Shown in pieces: positions 27,043-34,400 of a DNA stretch of 64,000 nt. The stretch covers positions 3,906,001-3,970,000 of the forward strand of contig NZ_AP028878.1 in NCBI RefSeq assembly GCF_036511935.1, in the 5' to 3' direction. Position 1 is the stretch's first letter, and every line of letters starts with the position of its first letter. The position numbers and the translations under genes are program-made. The notes under the pieces were generated by a model. The model was not told where the DNA came from, searched no databases, and was given only the letters and a program-made list of their open reading frames with translations. Source of the DNA: Marinobacter nanhaiticus D15-8W. Lineage in GTDB: Bacteria > Pseudomonadota > Gammaproteobacteria > Pseudomonadales > Oleiphilaceae.

Positions 27043-27813
27043 ATGTTCAAACTGGATGCCGTCACCTACCGGATTCCGGGCAAAACCCTCCTGCATCCGC
27101 TGAACCTGCACATCGATCACGGCCGCATGGTCGGGTTGATTGGCCATAACGGCTCCGGCAAATCCACGCTGATCAAGCTACTTGCACGTCAGCTCACCGT
27201 CAGCGACGGCAAGATCACGCTGGAAAACAAGCCCCTGAAGGATTGGAAGGACCGGGCCCTGGCCCGCCAGATTGCCTACCTGCCGCAGCAACTGCCGTCC
27301 GCCGAAGGCCTGACCGGCATCGACCTGGTTCGCTTTGGCCGCTACCCGTGGCACGGGGCACTGGGCCGCTTCTCCAGCGAGGACCGGACCCAGGTCGAAA
27401 AAGCCATGGCGCTGACGGACACAGAACAGTTCGCCGACCGTCGTGTGGACGAACTCTCCGGCGGCGAACGCCAGCGGGTCTGGCTGGCCATGCTGCTGGC
27501 CCAGGACGCGCGCTACCTGCTACTGGACGAACCCACCTCCGCCCTGGACATTGCCCACCAGGTGGAAGTGCTCTCCCTGGTCCGCAAACTTTGCAACCAG
27601 TTGAATATCGGCGTGGTGGTGGTCCTCCACGACATCAATATGGCCGCCCGCTACTGCGATCACCTGATCGCCCTTCATAGCGGGAAACTGCTGGTCCAGG
27701 GGAGTCCCGACGAACTGATGAGCAGCGATACCCTGCAGGCCATCTACGGCATCCCGATGTCGGTCATGCCCCACCCGAACACCGAGGGGGATCGGATTGC
27801 GGTGGTTTACTAA
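27043..27813 (+). CDS. fhuC: Ferric-siderophore ABC transporter ATP-binding protein (FhuC/FepC type)
   Basis: 256 residues. Walker A GHNGSGKSTLIKLL, Q-loop region IAYLPQQLPSAEGLTGIDLVRFGRYPWHGALGRF (the LVRFGRYPWHG stretch is typical of FhuC-like proteins), signature LSGGERQRVWLAM, Walker B YLLLDEPTSALDIAHQ and switch His in VVLHDINMAARYCD. It should power the FhuB-type permease encoded at 32250-34277 on the other strand; no second ATPase is seen in the window. The symbol is by family resemblance. Confidence 0.92.
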   Translation: MFKLDAVTYRIPGKTLLHPLNLHIDHGRMVGLIGHNGSGKSTLIKLLARQLTVSDGKITLENKPLKDWKDRALARQIAYLPQQLPSAEGLTGIDLVRFGRYPWHGALGRFSSEDRTQVEKAMALTDTEQFADRRVDELSGGERQRVWLAMLLAQDARYLLLDEPTSALDIAHQVEVLSLVRKLCNQLNIGVVVVLHDINMAARYCDHLIALHSGKLLVQGSPDELMSSDTLQAIYGIPMSVMPHPNTEGDRIAVVY

Positions 27814-27830
27814 AGGGTAGGCGAACGGTT

Positions 27831-27920
27831 GATGCGGTTCGGCAAGCCTTACCAGCATCCTACGTTTCCCGGTATCAAGGGTTCCCGCGTAGGATGCCGG
27901 TGAACAACGTGAACCGCATC
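27831..27920. repeat. Nested inverted repeat between convergent fhuC and fhuF
   Basis: Outer arms GATGCGGTTC (27831-27840) and GAACCGCATC (27911-27920) enclose inner arms GCATCCTACG (27855-27864) and CGTAGGATGC (27888-27897); both pairs are perfect 10-mers. It lies exactly between the stops of convergent genes and could act as a two-way transcript end or be a remnant repeat. No T-tract is present on either side. Confidence 0.7.
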
Positions 27921-27950
27921 ATTCTATCGATGGAAGGTTATCTCCGACGG

Positions 27951-28709
27951 TTACCTTTGGGCACCCGCTACTCCTGCGCCTTTCGGCGGATTATCGATAT
28001 GCGGGCAGTTCTCGCAAAGATCCAGATCCGGCAAGAGATAGCGTATACAGCAATGCCGACGTTGCCGTAACGGCGACGGTCCCGTTGCCCGCTCAACGTA
28101 ACGCACCGGTGCATACATCGGATTGCGCGAGCCGTCCGTACGACGTTCGGTATCGATCAGCGCCCTACCGTCCTTCAGCATCGGCTCGGGGACCGACAAG
28201 TGCGCCATTGCTGAAATCAGCCACTCAAAGTAATTGGCCGCGTTGCTCCACAGCACCTTGCGCGACACTTTCACCTGGCGATGCATCGACTCGATGAAGG
28301 GAGAGAAGTTGCCGTCCAGCAGCGCACCAAATCGCTCGAAAGGTCCGGCCGGCGGTTTACTCCAGACCTGACCCTCATCCGGAATCTTGAACGCTGCCGG
28401 CAGCCCCTCGTCGTCCAGAACGATCTCCATCGTATCCAGCCCTACCGGCAACTGCCGATTGAGGACCAGGTTAGCCGCCACTGTCGGTACCGTCAGCTTG
28501 AGGAAATAGGTGCGCGACCACTGGGACACGAGAGCCCGCCGGTCGACATTCGACACGTCGTGTTCGTATTGCTCCAGCAGCCATACAACGACGTCAGGTT
28601 CAGTAAGATCTCTCGCAGGGAATGACGGGCGCGGATCATTCTCAAGAACAAGGACATCACGGTAGTGAGCGAAGTCGCCGACAAACAGGGGTGCTAGGGC
28701 AGAAATCAT
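27951..28709 (-). CDS. fhuF: Siderophore ferric iron reductase, FhuF family
   Basis: 252 residues. The C-terminal [2Fe-2S] cysteine pattern C-C-x10-C-x2-C is seen in CCIRYLLPDLDLCENC; upstream LVLNRQLPVGLDTMEIVLDDEGLPAAFKI and LWSNAANYFEWLISAM match the family. FhuF-like proteins reduce cytoplasmic ferric hydroxamates to release iron, in keeping with the hydroxamate ligands predicted here. It is the last gene of the minus-strand unit mbtH-dioxygenase-acetyltransferase-fhuF, 38 bases after the acetyltransferase. Confidence 0.88.
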   Translation of the reverse strand: MISALAPLFVGDFAHYRDVLVLENDPRPSFPARDLTEPDVVVWLLEQYEHDVSNVDRRALVSQWSRTYFLKLTVPTVAANLVLNRQLPVGLDTMEIVLDDEGLPAAFKIPDEGQVWSKPPAGPFERFGALLDGNFSPFIESMHRQVKVSRKVLWSNAANYFEWLISAMAHLSVPEPMLKDGRALIDTERRTDGSRNPMYAPVRYVERATGPSPLRQRRHCCIRYLLPDLDLCENCPHIDNPPKGAGVAGAQR

Positions 28710-28747
28710 CGGTTTAGAGGTTTATCCACGGAAATGGCTTTTCGGCC

Positions 28748-29806
28748 TCAGCATATCGTGCAGCGATCGAAGAAGCATTCACGTGTGAGCGCCATCATGG
28801 CAGCGCGTTTGTGGGGAAAGTCGAAATCCTTCTGCCGATGGAAGCCGACACGCTGGAGGTGGTTGATCATTCGATCGTTGTCAGACCGAGGCTCCGAGAC
28901 GATGGTCCGGGTACGCGGCTCGTCCAGGAACAGGTAGTGGACCAGCGCCGGCAGCCAACTGGCGACCTTGTGCGGTCCGCGGTGATGGTCTTCACCCACC
29001 AGCATATGGATTCCGCGATCGTAGTGATCGGATTCGTAATAGGGCCCGATCCGGTCCTCCCGCGCCCAGTAGGTATCAAAGAACCCGAAAGGTTCGTCAT
29101 CGAAGCAACCAATCAATTGCAGACAATGCGGATCGGCAGCCAACGCCTGCAGGTGCGTCCGGTGTTCCTCAAGGCTACCGCCCTCTTCCCAGAACTCTTC
29201 CACCCTCGGCATATTTTGCCAACGGTTGAAGCGTTCCAGATCTGCGTCGACATCAAGGGTACGCAAGGATATCCAGCTGCCGAGACGGGCATCGTAACGA
29301 CGATAGACTTCTCCGATGGGCTTGGGTGGCCGCTGGGGGAAGCGCACACCGTTATTCATGACAATCACCTGGGGATAGCCCGCGCTGCTCTCCGTACGGA
29401 CCCAAGGGCCGGCCGCCTGCCAGAATTGGGTGCGGGAACTTTGCAAGGTGTCATCCGCCGCACTTGAAGGTGCAACAAGGCCGCTGCGCAAGAGCTCGGG
29501 CGCTGCCTCAAGTCCTTCCCAGACGAGCTTCGAGCACTCCGGATGATTGGCGAAAAGCCAGTAGCAGGCCGCCCATACCGCCTGGCGCTGGTCTGAAGCA
29601 TCGTACTCCAGTACTGATACTGCCAGGCCCAGCTCCGTCGTCGAGAGACGGAACTGCATCAGCGGCTGGCTCTCCAGCGCCACAGTCACCCGATCGTCTG
29701 AACGGGTCGCTCTGAGCGTTTGCCCGTCAGGCAGCGGAAGCACGTTGGTATTCAAGGATTGCAGCATGGGGCACCCGTTTATCGTTTCGTTGTCCAGCGC
29801 TGTCAC
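28748..29806 (-). CDS. IucB-like GNAT acetyltransferase (N5-hydroxyornithine acetylation)
   Basis: 352 residues. The C-terminal 190 residues form the siderophore-type GNAT domain: RRYDARLGSWISLRTLD, LIGCFDDEPFGFFDTYWAREDRIGPYY, DYDRGIHMLVGEDHHRGP-like segment with paired His, LVHYLFLDEPRTRTIVSEPRSDN and LQRVGFHRQKDFDFPHKRA. This matches the IucB/Acetyltransf_8 group that acetylates N-hydroxylysine or N-hydroxyornithine. The N-terminal 150 residues are a less conserved domain found in longer homologues. With the ornithine N5-oxygenase it should supply N5-acetyl-N5-hydroxyornithine. The start is taken as GTG at 29806, overlapping the dioxygenase stop (TAGTG); an ATG at 29767 is an alternative. 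Confidence 0.88.
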   Translation of the reverse strand: MTALDNETINGCPMLQSLNTNVLPLPDGQTLRATRSDDRVTVALESQPLMQFRLSTTELGLAVSVLEYDASDQRQAVWAACYWLFANHPECSKLVWEGLEAAPELLRSGLVAPSSAADDTLQSSRTQFWQAAGPWVRTESSAGYPQVIVMNNGVRFPQRPPKPIGEVYRRYDARLGSWISLRTLDVDADLERFNRWQNMPRVEEFWEEGGSLEEHRTHLQALAADPHCLQLIGCFDDEPFGFFDTYWAREDRIGPYYESDHYDRGIHMLVGEDHHRGPHKVASWLPALVHYLFLDEPRTRTIVSEPRSDNDRMINHLQRVGFHRQKDFDFPHKRAAMMALTRECFFDRCTIC

Positions 29807-30810
29807 TATTTGTTGGCGTTCAGCTTGTTGGCGTTCAGCGCATGGCCTTCCGCCATGGCAACGACAACCTTGCGAGGCCCCTTGAACGGTTGGCGCGCAT
29901 GGGCCGTGAGCATGTTGTCCAGCATCAGCACGTCACCGGTCTGCCAGGGGAAGCAGATGCGGCATTCGTCCAGCACGCCGCGAATTTCATCGAGTGCCGC
30001 CGTCTCCAGTGGCGAGCCATCGCCGTAGTAAACGTTGCGCGGCAGATCCTCTTCCCCGACCGTCCCCAATAGCACCTCCTGCATTTCCGGATCCAACGCC
30101 GACACGTGGAATAGGTGTGCCTGGTTGAACCAGACCGCGTCCCCGGTTCGAGGATGCACGGCAACGGCCTGGCATAACTGCGAGGTTCGCAAGCTGCCGT
30201 CATCCTTCCACTGCAGGTCGATATGTTTCTTGCGACAGTAGGCTTCGACCTCGGCCTTATCGTCGGTGTTGAATACCTGCTGCCAGTCCACATCCAGCCC
30301 GTTACCGTAGTTGCGCACATAGCGCAGACCGCGGTCGGCGAGCCGCTGGCGCAATGCAGGGTCGATACGTCGGTAGACTTCGCGGCTGTTGGCGATCGGC
30401 GTCTCGCCGCCTTCCTGCGCGGCATGGGCACAGTAGAACCAGATACGCATAGGCCATTCCGTGGTGTAGGCCTGTTCGTTATGCAAGGGGATCGAGCGAT
30501 GGGCCGGGTACTCGGTGGAGGTGTAAACGCCGCCACCGGTCACCCGACTGCGGGGTGTCGAGCCGAACTCGTAGCTGAGTAGCGGATGCCCGAAGAACGC
30601 GGCAAAGGACTGGAAACCCTCAACACCGGGGTCCTCAAAGCCGCTGAAAAGAATGGCGCCGTCCGTCTCCAGTCGCTGATCCACCAGTTTGCGAACCGCA
30701 GCAAAAGCGCTCTGTAGACTGACGCCGGATGCCGTCGGGCTGACTCGCAGCGGCAAGCCTTCTTCTATGGAAAGGGAGGCAGCTTCAGGCTTGCCGATTA
30801 CCGAATCCAT
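29806..30810 (-). CDS. SyrP-like TauD/TfdA Fe(II)/2-oxoglutarate dioxygenase, predicted aspartyl beta-hydroxylase
   Basis: 334 residues. Metal ligands are visible as H-N-E in RSIPLHNEQAYTTEWP and the distal His in MLDNMLTAHARQPFKGPRK, whose Arg should bind 2-oxoglutarate. GGETPIANSREVYRRIDP and AVWFNQAHLFHVSALD are typical of SyrP-like enzymes that hydroxylate Asp bound to an NRPS carrier. The only Asp-type A domain in the window is in the first NRPS. The start at 30810 lies 4 bases after the mbtH stop; an upstream start at 30870 would overlap mbtH. The last residues are a perfect duplication, LNANK-LNANK. Confidence 0.88.
   Translation of the reverse strand: MDSVIGKPEAASLSIEEGLPLRVSPTASGVSLQSAFAAVRKLVDQRLETDGAILFSGFEDPGVEGFQSFAAFFGHPLLSYEFGSTPRSRVTGGGVYTSTEYPAHRSIPLHNEQAYTTEWPMRIWFYCAHAAQEGGETPIANSREVYRRIDPALRQRLADRGLRYVRNYGNGLDVDWQQVFNTDDKAEVEAYCRKKHIDLQWKDDGSLRTSQLCQAVAVHPRTGDAVWFNQAHLFHVSALDPEMQEVLLGTVGEEDLPRNVYYGDGSPLETAALDEIRGVLDECRICFPWQTGDVLMLDNMLTAHARQPFKGPRKVVVAMAEGHALNANKLNANK
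29810..29839. repeat. 15-bp tandem duplication at the end of the dioxygenase gene
   Basis: TTGTTGGCGTTCAGC occurs twice in a row (29810-29824 and 29825-29839) and encodes the terminal LNANKLNANK. It is in frame and adds five residues. Confidence 0.95.
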
Positions 30811-30814
30811 GGCT

Positions 30815-31021
30815 TCACGCCCCGGCCATGGCGTCACGCAAGCTCTTGGGACGCATATCCGTCCAGACATCCTCGATATGCGCCAGACAGGTTGCCTTGT
30901 CGCCGCTCACGCCTACCGCTTTCCAGCCTTCCGGAATCGCCTTGTAGTCCGGCCAGATGGAATACTGTTCCTCGTGATTGATGACAACCTGGAAGACGGT
31001 CTTGTCGTTATCAAAACTCAT
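30815..31021 (-). CDS. MbtH-like protein
   Basis: 68 residues. The conserved pattern [23 protein letters not shown], with the three invariant Trp (the last in EDVWTDMRP), is diagnostic. MbtH proteins bind NRPS adenylation domains and are often needed for their solubility and activity. Here it should serve one or more of the six A domains of the two NRPS. It is the first gene of a four-gene minus-strand unit; 309 bases separate it from the binding-protein gene. Confidence 0.97.
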   Translation of the reverse strand: MSFDNDKTVFQVVINHEEQYSIWPDYKAIPEGWKAVGVSGDKATCLAHIEDVWTDMRPKSLRDAMAGA

Positions 31022-31143
31022 TGTGCACCTCGCCTGACCGATGGAATTCGCGGACCTTTTGGCCCGTGGTCTGTTTCATCAGTAAAGACGGACGAGCCCA
31101 TAAAAAATTTAAGCTTAACGAGCTTTGGCGGAAATTCGTATAA

Positions 31144-31252
31144 CCGGAAGTCTTCCGGGAATGGGCAGCCCGGCGGGCTGCACCGAAGCTGAAGCGTCGG
31201 CTACATTCCCCAGGTAACTCGAGCATGTAGCAGATGCTTTAGCTTCTGAGGC
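31144..31252 (-). repeat. REP-like repeat copy 3 (uninterrupted) with an inverted partner
   Basis: On the minus strand 31205-31165 reads TGTAGCCGACGCTTCAG, then CTTCGGTGCAGCC and the hairpin GCAGCCCG-c-CGGGCTGC (31165-31181). This is the same repeat as copies 1 and 2, but without the 140-bp element; the site where that element sits in the others is TTCA (31193-31190). A partner on the plus strand, TGTAGCAGATGCTTTAGC, starts at 31226. A 15-base palindrome CCGGAAG-t-CTTCCGG lies at 31144-31158. This fills most of the 309-base gap 31022-31330; no gene or Fur box is seen there. Confidence 0.75.
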
Positions 31253-31330
31253 GCCGAAGGTGCCCATGGTCTCACGACTCATGTGACGACTCCTGCCCTC
31301 CTGTCACGCTAACTCGCGAGATACCAAAAT

Positions 31331-32245
31331 TCAGGGAGCTTTACCCATCGCGTTTAAAGCCTCCGCCATCTGCCCGACAATCACCGTTGCCGACCAGGGG
31401 CCGCCAAACGACCAATAAGGCGTTTCGAGGAAGCCATAGGCGCCATGCCGTGCAACCGGCAACGCCTGCCAGAGCGTACTCTCGAAGAAAGGCGCACCTT
31501 CGAAACCGCCGATAAACAGCAGGTTCAGGTCCGACTGATGTGCAACTTCGTTCACCTCGATACGCTGGTGCAGGCTATGGGATTCGTTCAAAGGCCAGGG
31601 GTTTCGACCACCCAATCGATTGGCCAGACTGACCACAAGCGTCTGCTCATTAGAGACGATAAACAGGCCCTGCTGGGTTAGCGGATAAAGCACGGCCAGA
31701 GGTTCCCGGCTGATGCCCGCCTGTTCTGCCACCGCTCGCGCATTCGCCAGCGCATCATGCATCTCATCCAGCACTTTCCGGCCTTCCGGCTCACGCCCTG
31801 TCAGCCGCGCAAGGTGAGTAAGCATCTGCTCACCAGCGGTGACGGCATCCCGGGAAGACGGCGCCATGGACACGTCGTAGAGTACCGTCGGTGCCAGTGC
31901 ATCGAGCCGTTCGAAGAGGGCCGAATGCAGGCTGGAGATACCGACGATCAGGTCCGGCTTGAGTTGAACCAGGCGCTCCAGGTTCGGTTGCTGGGCCGAG
32001 CCCAGGGGCTCGCTCTTCGCCAGGTGGTCGCTCCCCAATTTCACCCAACGGCGATAACCTTCCAGGTTGCCAACGCCGACCGGCTCGATACCCAGGGAAA
32101 CCAGCAATTCAGTGGAAAGATCGTCGAGGCTGACAACGCGTTTGGGCGCTTGGGGCAAGTCGCCCGACTGGTAGGCCACAATATCGCCGTTCGCCTGCAC
32201 ACCAATAGTAACGACGATCAGCAGGACCAGAATCCATAACCTCAT
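31331..32245 (-). CDS. fhuD: Iron-siderophore ABC transporter substrate-binding protein (FhuD/FecB type)
   Basis: 304 residues. A signal peptide (MRLWILVLLIVVTIGVQA) without a lipobox suggests a soluble periplasmic protein. The class III binding-protein fold is shown by PKRVVSLDDLSTELLVSLGIEPVGV, GSAQQPNLERLVQLKPDLIVG and TGREPEGRKVLDEMHDALANAR (the long backbone helix). The start at 32245 lies 4 bases after the fhuB stop; the longer reading from 32305 has a Cys/His-rich, unnatural N-terminus. It delivers the ferric siderophore to the FhuB-type permease. Confidence 0.9.
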   Translation of the reverse strand: MRLWILVLLIVVTIGVQANGDIVAYQSGDLPQAPKRVVSLDDLSTELLVSLGIEPVGVGNLEGYRRWVKLGSDHLAKSEPLGSAQQPNLERLVQLKPDLIVGISSLHSALFERLDALAPTVLYDVSMAPSSRDAVTAGEQMLTHLARLTGREPEGRKVLDEMHDALANARAVAEQAGISREPLAVLYPLTQQGLFIVSNEQTLVVSLANRLGGRNPWPLNESHSLHQRIEVNEVAHQSDLNLLFIGGFEGAPFFESTLWQALPVARHGAYGFLETPYWSFGGPWSATVIVGQMAEALNAMGKAP

Positions 32246-32249
32246 GGCT

Positions 32250-34277
32250 TCATCCTTTGCGCAAGTATGTGCGGCTGAGCAACAACAGGAATAGCGGTGC
32301 GCCAATCGCCGCCGTCATGATGCCGAGCGGAATATCCAGCGGTGCCAGCACCCGTTGGCCAAGGACATCGGCGACGACCAGCAGCAAAGCCCCCATCAAC
32401 GGTGTCACGATCAGCCGATTCCGGTAACCGTGAAAACCCAAGAGCCGTACGGCGTGGGGTACCAGCAGGCCGATAAAGGCCACCGGACCAAGCACGCTGA
32501 CACTTGCTGCGATCATCAGGCTCGCCAGTACCAGCAGCCAAAGGCGCTTGCGGGTCGAGGCCAGACCCAGGCTGTCCGCAACACCATCCCCCAGCGCCAG
32601 GAGATCCATCCAGCGAACGGTCAACCCAGCGAGGAACAGCCCGATTCCGAGCCAGGGTGCCAGGCTCCAGACATCGTACCAGGTACTGGCGTAACTGCTG
32701 CCGGCCATCCAGATCAAAGCCAGGGTGACGTTCTGGCTGTAGTAGGCAATCAGCAGGCTGGTTACCCCCATGGCCAGACCGGTCAGGGCAAACCCGGTGA
32801 GGATCAGCCGCAGCGGTTCCAGCCCATGACGCAGGTTGAGCCCAATAATCAGGAACAAGGCCAGGGCCGCCCCACCCCAGGCGAACGGCAGCCGCCAGGC
32901 GGCGAGCATGTCGGGCGCAATAACGAGTCCCGCCAGGACCGCCAGCGCCGCCATCTGGCTCACGCCGAGCACACTGGGACTGGCCAACGGATTGCGGGTG
33001 ACCGCCTGCAAGATCAGCCCACTTGTGGCGAACATGGCGCCACCGCAAGCGTCCACCAACAAGCGTGGCAAGCGTAGATCGACGAGCGTCCAGGCCCAAT
33101 TCTCCCTGGCATCCAAAGCTGCGAGGGAAATCGGTGCTGGCCCGCCCAGGGTGCCATTCCAGAGTATCCAAGCCAGCCCGGCACCGAACACCAACACCGT
33201 CGGCCACAACGGTAGACGCACGCCGGTGGGTTCGCCAGCCATCGTGTCGGGCTGCCCAACCACACCGCGGCTGTGGGTGAATCGCAGCAGGATAAGCACG
33301 GCCAGTGCGCCGATAATGGCAGACAGGGTGCCCAGGGGCAGATCCAGCCAGTCCTTCAGCGAGGTAACCAGGACGTCAGCCGCCAGGGTCAGTACCGCAC
33401 CCCAGAGCGCGGCCAGCGGCAGCAAGCGTGTTGGCCAGCGAACGCCCAGCCCATAGCGCACGAAATTAGGAGCCACGAGACCAATAAATCCCAGCGGACC
33501 GGCCAGATGAATGGCCAGAGCCGTGAGCACCGTGCCAACCAGAATCACCACCGCTTTCAACATACGCGGCGACAGGCCCAGCGTGCGCATCTGCGCCTCG
33601 CCCAACAGCGCCATATTGATGGGGCGGCGCAGCAGAATAACCAGCAACAACAGCGGCGGAACCAGCCAGAACGCAGGCTTCAGCGCACCCCAGCCCATCT
33701 GGCTAAGGGAGCCGGTGTCCCAGAGGGAAACCACCATGGCGGCCTGCTGGTTCAACGTAAGGAACAGCGTAATCAGTGCATAGAACGCTTGCGCCATCGC
33801 AACCCCGGCCAAAACAAGCCTCGGGGGCGTGGTTCGGCTTCCTCCGGCTAGCGCAAAGGTGAGCATCGCGGCAGTGACACCGCCCAGGAATATGACAGGT
33901 AATCCCAGGCTCGCCGGCAGGAGGAACGCCAGGATAACGCCAAGTTGGGCGCCCGCCGTAATACCCAACAGATCCGGCGACACCAGCGGGTTACGGGTGA
34001 TCAACTGCATCAGGGCCCCGGCCAGCCCAAGGCAGCCACCAACCACCAGCCCGGCCACGACGCGGGGCAATTGGGACCACCAAAGCAGCAAGCCATCCAG
34101 GGTCGGATTCACTTGCCACGGCGCCCATAGCGCCTGGAAGTCCATCCCGGGATAACGCAAAAAACCCTGCCAAAGCATCAGTACTGCCAGCAGCGCGAGT
34201 CCGGCCCAGGCTCCCCTGGCTGTGTTCGATGAGGACGTGTGTTCGGAAGTCCAGCCGACCGCCAATGTCCTGTTCAC
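32250..34277 (-). CDS. fhuB: Fused iron-siderophore permease (FhuB type)
   Basis: 675 residues made of two FecCD-type halves (about 1-340 and 350-675), each with about ten membrane segments, as in E. coli FhuB. Half 1 shows LPRVVAGLVVGGCLGLAGALMQLITRNPLVSPDLLGITAGA and HLAGPLGFIGLVAPNFVRYGLG; half 2 repeats these as LPRLLVDACGGAMFATSGLILQAVTRNPLASPSVLGVSQMA and GPVAFIGLLVPHAVRLLGFHG. The start is GTG at 34277 with AAGGA 8 bases upstream. A terminator-like stem lies only 26 bases before the start, between it and the TonB receptor gene. Confidence 0.95.
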   Translation of the reverse strand: MNRTLAVGWTSEHTSSSNTARGAWAGLALLAVLMLWQGFLRYPGMDFQALWAPWQVNPTLDGLLLWWSQLPRVVAGLVVGGCLGLAGALMQLITRNPLVSPDLLGITAGAQLGVILAFLLPASLGLPVIFLGGVTAAMLTFALAGGSRTTPPRLVLAGVAMAQAFYALITLFLTLNQQAAMVVSLWDTGSLSQMGWGALKPAFWLVPPLLLLVILLRRPINMALLGEAQMRTLGLSPRMLKAVVILVGTVLTALAIHLAGPLGFIGLVAPNFVRYGLGVRWPTRLLPLAALWGAVLTLAADVLVTSLKDWLDLPLGTLSAIIGALAVLILLRFTHSRGVVGQPDTMAGEPTGVRLPLWPTVLVFGAGLAWILWNGTLGGPAPISLAALDARENWAWTLVDLRLPRLLVDACGGAMFATSGLILQAVTRNPLASPSVLGVSQMAALAVLAGLVIAPDMLAAWRLPFAWGGAALALFLIIGLNLRHGLEPLRLILTGFALTGLAMGVTSLLIAYYSQNVTLALIWMAGSSYASTWYDVWSLAPWLGIGLFLAGLTVRWMDLLALGDGVADSLGLASTRKRLWLLVLASLMIAASVSVLGPVAFIGLLVPHAVRLLGFHGYRNRLIVTPLMGALLLVVADVLGQRVLAPLDIPLGIMTAAIGAPLFLLLLSRTYLRKG

Positions 34278-34302
34278 TCAATCTTCCTTGTGGCTACAAA
34301 CG

Positions 34303-34336
34303 ACAAAAAAACCTCGGAACGAAAAGTTCGGAGGTT
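34303..34336 (-). terminator. Rho-independent terminator after the TonB receptor gene
   Basis: On the minus strand AACCTCCGAAC-ttttc-GTTCCGAGGTT (11-bp stem, one mismatch) is followed by TTTTTT. It ends the receptor transcript, or attenuates read-through into fhuB, which starts 26 bases further on. Confidence 0.85.
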
Positions 34337-34400
34337 ATAAGTACTCAAGAAAACGGAGGCGGCGAACCGCCCCCAAACGCAACAATACTTTGAGAAAGAC

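Noticed and set aside
31022..31140. AT-rich stretch before mbtH as a Fur box
   Set aside because: CATAAAAAATTTAAGC lacks the GATAAT-like hexamers of a Fur site on either strand.
32242..33207. Minus-strand open frame of 321 codons overlapping fhuB
   Set aside because: It is in another frame of the same strand as fhuB, whose two FecCD halves are clear; the product is Gly/Arg/Trp-rich without membrane segments.
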